DNA of 64,000 bases. It comes from Caprella mutica. Lineage: Eukaryota; Arthropoda; Malacostraca; Amphipoda; Caprellidae. The stretch covers positions 62,001-126,000 of the forward strand of contig CANNZV010001586.1 of assembly GCA_947561585.1 (NCBI GenBank). Reading direction: 5' to 3'. The notes under the pieces were generated by a model that saw only the letters and a list, made by a program, of their open reading frames with translations, made no database searches and was not told where the DNA came from. Positions within the stretch are counted from its first letter, which is position 1. Each line of letters begins with the position of its first letter. Both the position numbers and the translations under genes were made by a program. Below, piece after piece: positions 60,841 to 64,000 of the stretch.

Positions 60841-63104
60841 ATGGCTCCCAAAATTAAATCCAAACCATACACGGATGATGATTTAATTGCTGCGGTAGCC
60901 GAAATTAGAAATAAAAAACCCTATCGTGCAACATGCTCCAAATATAACATACCGTATACCACTCTTCATGATAAAGTAACGGGTAGAGTTCCCATCAAAA
61001 AATCAAAGCCAGGTCCTTCCAGTTATTTGACAGACCATCAGGAAGAACGTCTTGGAAAGTACCTGTTAACCATGACCAAAATAGGCTACGGGCTAGAATT
61101 AAAGGATATTCCTTCCATAGTGAAAGAAATTTTGGATAAAGCTGAAGCTGACGGATTTATCATTCCAGATGACAAGAAATTCAAGGATAACAGGTAAGAA
61201 GTAAATAGTTTTGCTAAGAGCTGAGCTTCAATTGATTCAATTGTAAAATCAATAATATAGTTAGATATCTAATCGCTTAAAAGAATAGTTAGGTATATCT
61301 TATTTTATTTCTCAGGCCTGGTGACACGTGGATCTACGGTTTCTTGAAGAGAAACCCTGAAGCAACCCCCAGGACTCCAGAATACTTTGGATACCAACGA
61401 GCTGTGGTGACAGAGCCAATCATCCGCCAGTGGTTCAAAGGTCTTGAGAATTTCCTACTGAAGGAACACAATATTGTTGCCAAAGATTTTTTGACTTGCG
61501 AAAATGGCTCAAGGATTTTCAATTTAGACGAGAGTGGATTTCCTCTTCAAGGGACTAATAGTAGGTTAAAGGTTATAGCCGAAAAAGGAACTCGCAATGT
61601 CTACAAACTATCTACAGACAACAAGACAAATATTACTGTCTTGGGATGCGTCTCGGCTTCTGGATGTTATTCCAAACCCATGGTGATTTATCCAGGAATG
61701 AAACTTCCAAGATTCAATTTGGAAGGCATAAATGAAGAAGACTATGATCTTGGATACACAACAAATGGTTGGATATCATCAGATTCCCTCTTCTCTTGGA
61801 TTTCAAACCTGTTTTACCCCTCCATTCAGAATAAGGTTGCATTCCCGATTATAGTGTTTATGGACGGCCACTCTACACACATCAATTTGGCCGTAGCTGA
61901 ATTTTGCAAGGACCATGGCATCATCCTATACTGTTTCCCTGCACACAGTAGCCATGTATTGCAGCCGCTTGACATCTCAATATTTGGTCCAGTGAAACGT
62001 GAGTGGAATCGACAAATTGACCATTTCAAGCGGAAATTCAAAGTGTGCATGACTAAGTCGCATTTTTTTCAAGTCTTTGATCCTGCATGGAAAGCGTCGG
62101 CCAAGCCAGAAAATGCCAAATCTGGATTTCGTGCCTCTGGATTGGTTCCACTCAATGCTGATGCCGTTGACTACAGCAAAACAATAAATACTAATGCTCT
62201 AACTGAATGGAGGAAGCAATCCACCATCAAGAAAATTGATGAAGCTGAAATGGTTGGGATAGCTAGGTGCTTAAACATTGTTGACGAAGTGATTTCAGCC
62301 GAAGAGAAGAATCTGTTTTCCCGAAGATACGAGGAAAACTATGACGTTCCTGACAATTCGTCCTTTGGTAAACTGTGGAAAATATACAGAGATATTAGGA
62401 AAGCCAAGGAGGCCAACTTAGAAGTTTGTGGGAGAGATGAGAATGACAATACAGACCAAGAGGACAATAGAGAGGTTGATGAAAACAATGCTGAGTCACA
62501 GAATGTTGATGAAGAACAACCCTTAGGAACTCCTGCAGTAATTGATATAGGAAATTCTGAGATTGTGCCGGTTTTTGAGGCCAGTATTTCAAATGAAATC
62601 GTCGAATGCACGAGCGATATTGCAGTAACAGATTTTGAAACTACTCCGATTACTTCAATTGCTGATTCTTCCAAGGCATCACACCCGATCCTCGACTTGG
62701 ACCAAACTAATTTGGCAGATATTCCTGAAGTCACACCAGCTGATACGTTGAATAGGAGTATTCAATCTGGATCTAGTTTCGATCCCCTTGCCTCATCGAG
62801 CTTCCTAGATAGACCCTCGACATCCCATTCCATTGCTGGCTCTAACCAAATTAATCGAAGTTATTACGAAAATGTTGTTGATGGTCCCTTCGCCCATTAT
62901 ATCAAGATATCGGACGAATTGTTGATAACTAGAAAAACTGATGTGAAATCCAAAATTCCACCAGCAATTAGTGGTGTTGATTATATCCACAATTTGAGAC
63001 AAACTCAGGAAAAGAAGAAGAAGGAAATTGAGGAAAATGAAAAAAGGAAGCTGGAGAGAGAGAAAAAGAAAATCGAAAAACAGAGGGAGAAAGAAAGAAA
63101 ATAA
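60841..63104 (+). CDS. Pogo-like transposase (DDE_1), two exons
   Basis: Exon 1 60841-61193 and exon 2 61316-63104 (GT-AG, phase 2) give a 713-aa frame starting MAPKIKSKPYTDDD. Residues 1-50 contain a pipsqueak-type helix-turn-helix (AAVAEIRNKKPYRATCSKY, then TTLHDKVTGRVP). A CENP-B-like DNA-binding segment follows, spanning the intron (RPGDTWIYGFLKRNP). The DDE_1 nuclease shows its three aspartates in FNLDESGF, FMDGHSTH and QPLDISIFGP. After about residue 390 an acidic, low-complexity tail ends in a basic coiled coil (EKKKKEIEENEKRKLERE). The frame stops at a TAA just before sequence encoding a PHD finger. The nuclease core looks intact; a single-copy domesticated gene is the alternative to a transposon copy. 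Confidence 0.9.
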
Positions 63105-63421
63105 AGAGAAATGCTAATACCCAAAGATTAAGAAATGATGACAGAATTGAAGATGGAGATGATTTAGAAATGGTTTATGATGACAGCTCAGATAGCGATA
63201 TTGATGAGGACAAGAATGTGTGTTTCGCTTGTGACGGCAATGAAGATTGGCATGTTAATGATATGTGGATTGGATGCGACTGTAATAGATGGTTTCATAA
63301 GACATGTATATCTGATGGCCTGGATGAGATGTCAACCGAAGAGATTGAAGCGTATGACTTCAAATGTTCATTTTGTTCGAAGAGATCTCAAAGAACGAAA
63401 AAACAAAAGCTAGGCGTATGA
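63105..63421 (+). pseudogene. PHD finger tail of the pogo transposase, out of frame by one base
   Basis: From about 63085 the +1 frame continues without a stop through NTQRLRNDDRIEDGD into a PHD zinc finger: CFACDGNEDWHV, GCDCNRWFHKTC and FKCSFC (C4HC3 pattern), ending at 63421. PHD fingers bind histone tails, and C-terminal PHD fingers are known on some pogo-type transposases. The shift sits in an A-rich run (gaaagaaagaaaataaag), so a single-base deletion, sequencing error or slippage could each explain it. Confidence 0.8.
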
Positions 63422-64000
63422 TATGCTATTTCCTGTAGGTCCTGGCAAGGGTGGGTTAGCTTATCAGTATTATATGGAGGAATGTCAGGACCTACAAACC
63501 TATGGTTCGTACTCAGTATTGAGAACTTGCAAATGTTTTGTTTCAATCTTTATTACAATTGAGTAATTTTCTTAAAGGTAGTACTCTAGAGTTATTCGGA
63601 TGCCATATTATTTATTATTGTATTATGCTCTGTAATGTTATTGCAAATACATTGATTAGTTCTATTTATTTCTTCTGTGATACATATTGCTTTTAGTTTA
63701 TATAAGTTTCATTTCATTATAAGCACAATCAGAGGAATTTCTAAATGAACATTTAGGTATGAAGGAGTTCTGCGAATAAATTAATTGTTTTTTCATTTGA
63801 GATTCAATCGGATTCACGTTATATTTTGAATTATATTTATTTTGCTTCATGGAAAACTTTCCAATTTCATACGTTAGTTAGGAAAACTTTAATTATTATA
63901 AATATGTTTCTACTACCTAACTGATAAAGTGTCGAAAATAATAGTTTTTTATTTTACCTATGGATTGAAAACCTATTTTGGCAATAATTTTGCTAACAAT
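63422..64000. other. Downstream region, no gene seen
   Basis: Contains an inverted pair, tgtaggtcctggca (about 63434) and tgtcaggacctaca (about 63485), able to form a hairpin just after the PHD frame. The rest is AT-rich with no open frame. The right end of the pogo transposon, if present, is beyond the window. Confidence 0.4.

Overview
This is eukaryotic nuclear DNA, AT-rich, intron-rich and densely packed with transposable elements. The proteins it encodes (an animal-type cytosolic aconitase/IRP1, a THAP-domain protein, pogo, mariner, copia and gag-only elements) point to an arthropod, most likely an insect. The species cannot be fixed from sequence alone. I see no bacterial genes, rRNA, tRNA or CRISPR array.

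Two host genes can be reconstructed with every splice phase agreeing. (1) A complete cytosolic aconitase / iron regulatory protein 1 gene lies on the + strand, with 18 coding exons at 7430-21260 encoding 895 aa. (2) Converging on it from the - strand is a six-coding-exon gene at 34471-21837 encoding a 1252-aa THAP zinc-finger protein. It has an AT-hook-like stretch, coiled coil, a Ser/Thr/Asp minisatellite, and three degenerate copies of the helical module that precedes the DDE nuclease in Harbinger/ISL2EU-type transposases, but no nuclease. The two genes end about 0.58 kb apart, tail to tail. A third, less certain multi-exon gene on the + strand (44507-47898) carries a 27-bp coding minisatellite and one in-frame stop.

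The rest is mobile DNA, layer on layer. From left to right: an LTR element without coding capacity (1-5131); foldback and MITE insertions (5291-7038); the IRP1 gene, whose introns hold hAT, pogo, MULE, TTAA-type and mariner insertions plus three minisatellites next to 5' splice sites; the THAP gene, whose introns hold a Tc1 relic, a LINE tail, a gag-only LTR element (29034-31946) and SINE-like repeats; a MITE cluster; a broken copia element (36082-41349); more MITEs; and a long foldback (about 42955-44270). Then come the 27-bp-repeat gene, a near-palindromic MITE pair (48044-48803), a C/G-rich foldback (49925-50815), a 6.3-kb non-autonomous hAT (52936-59212) that received a recent 3.6-kb LTR insertion (54100-57706), opposed ACCGAATTA-type arrays, and a pogo transposase gene with a C-terminal PHD finger (60841-63421).

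The most notable points are: the THAP protein built from three transposase-derived modules without a nuclease; several MITE families that differ in their arms but share one core around CCTATGTTACCATTAATTT and CAGTCTG-type ends; splice donors of IRP1 exons duplicated into intronic tandem arrays; a gag-only retroelement with a coiled-coil minisatellite; and the pogo-PHD gene split by a one-base shift. Target-site duplications could be read directly for many insertions, so the family assignments are mostly seen rather than guessed.
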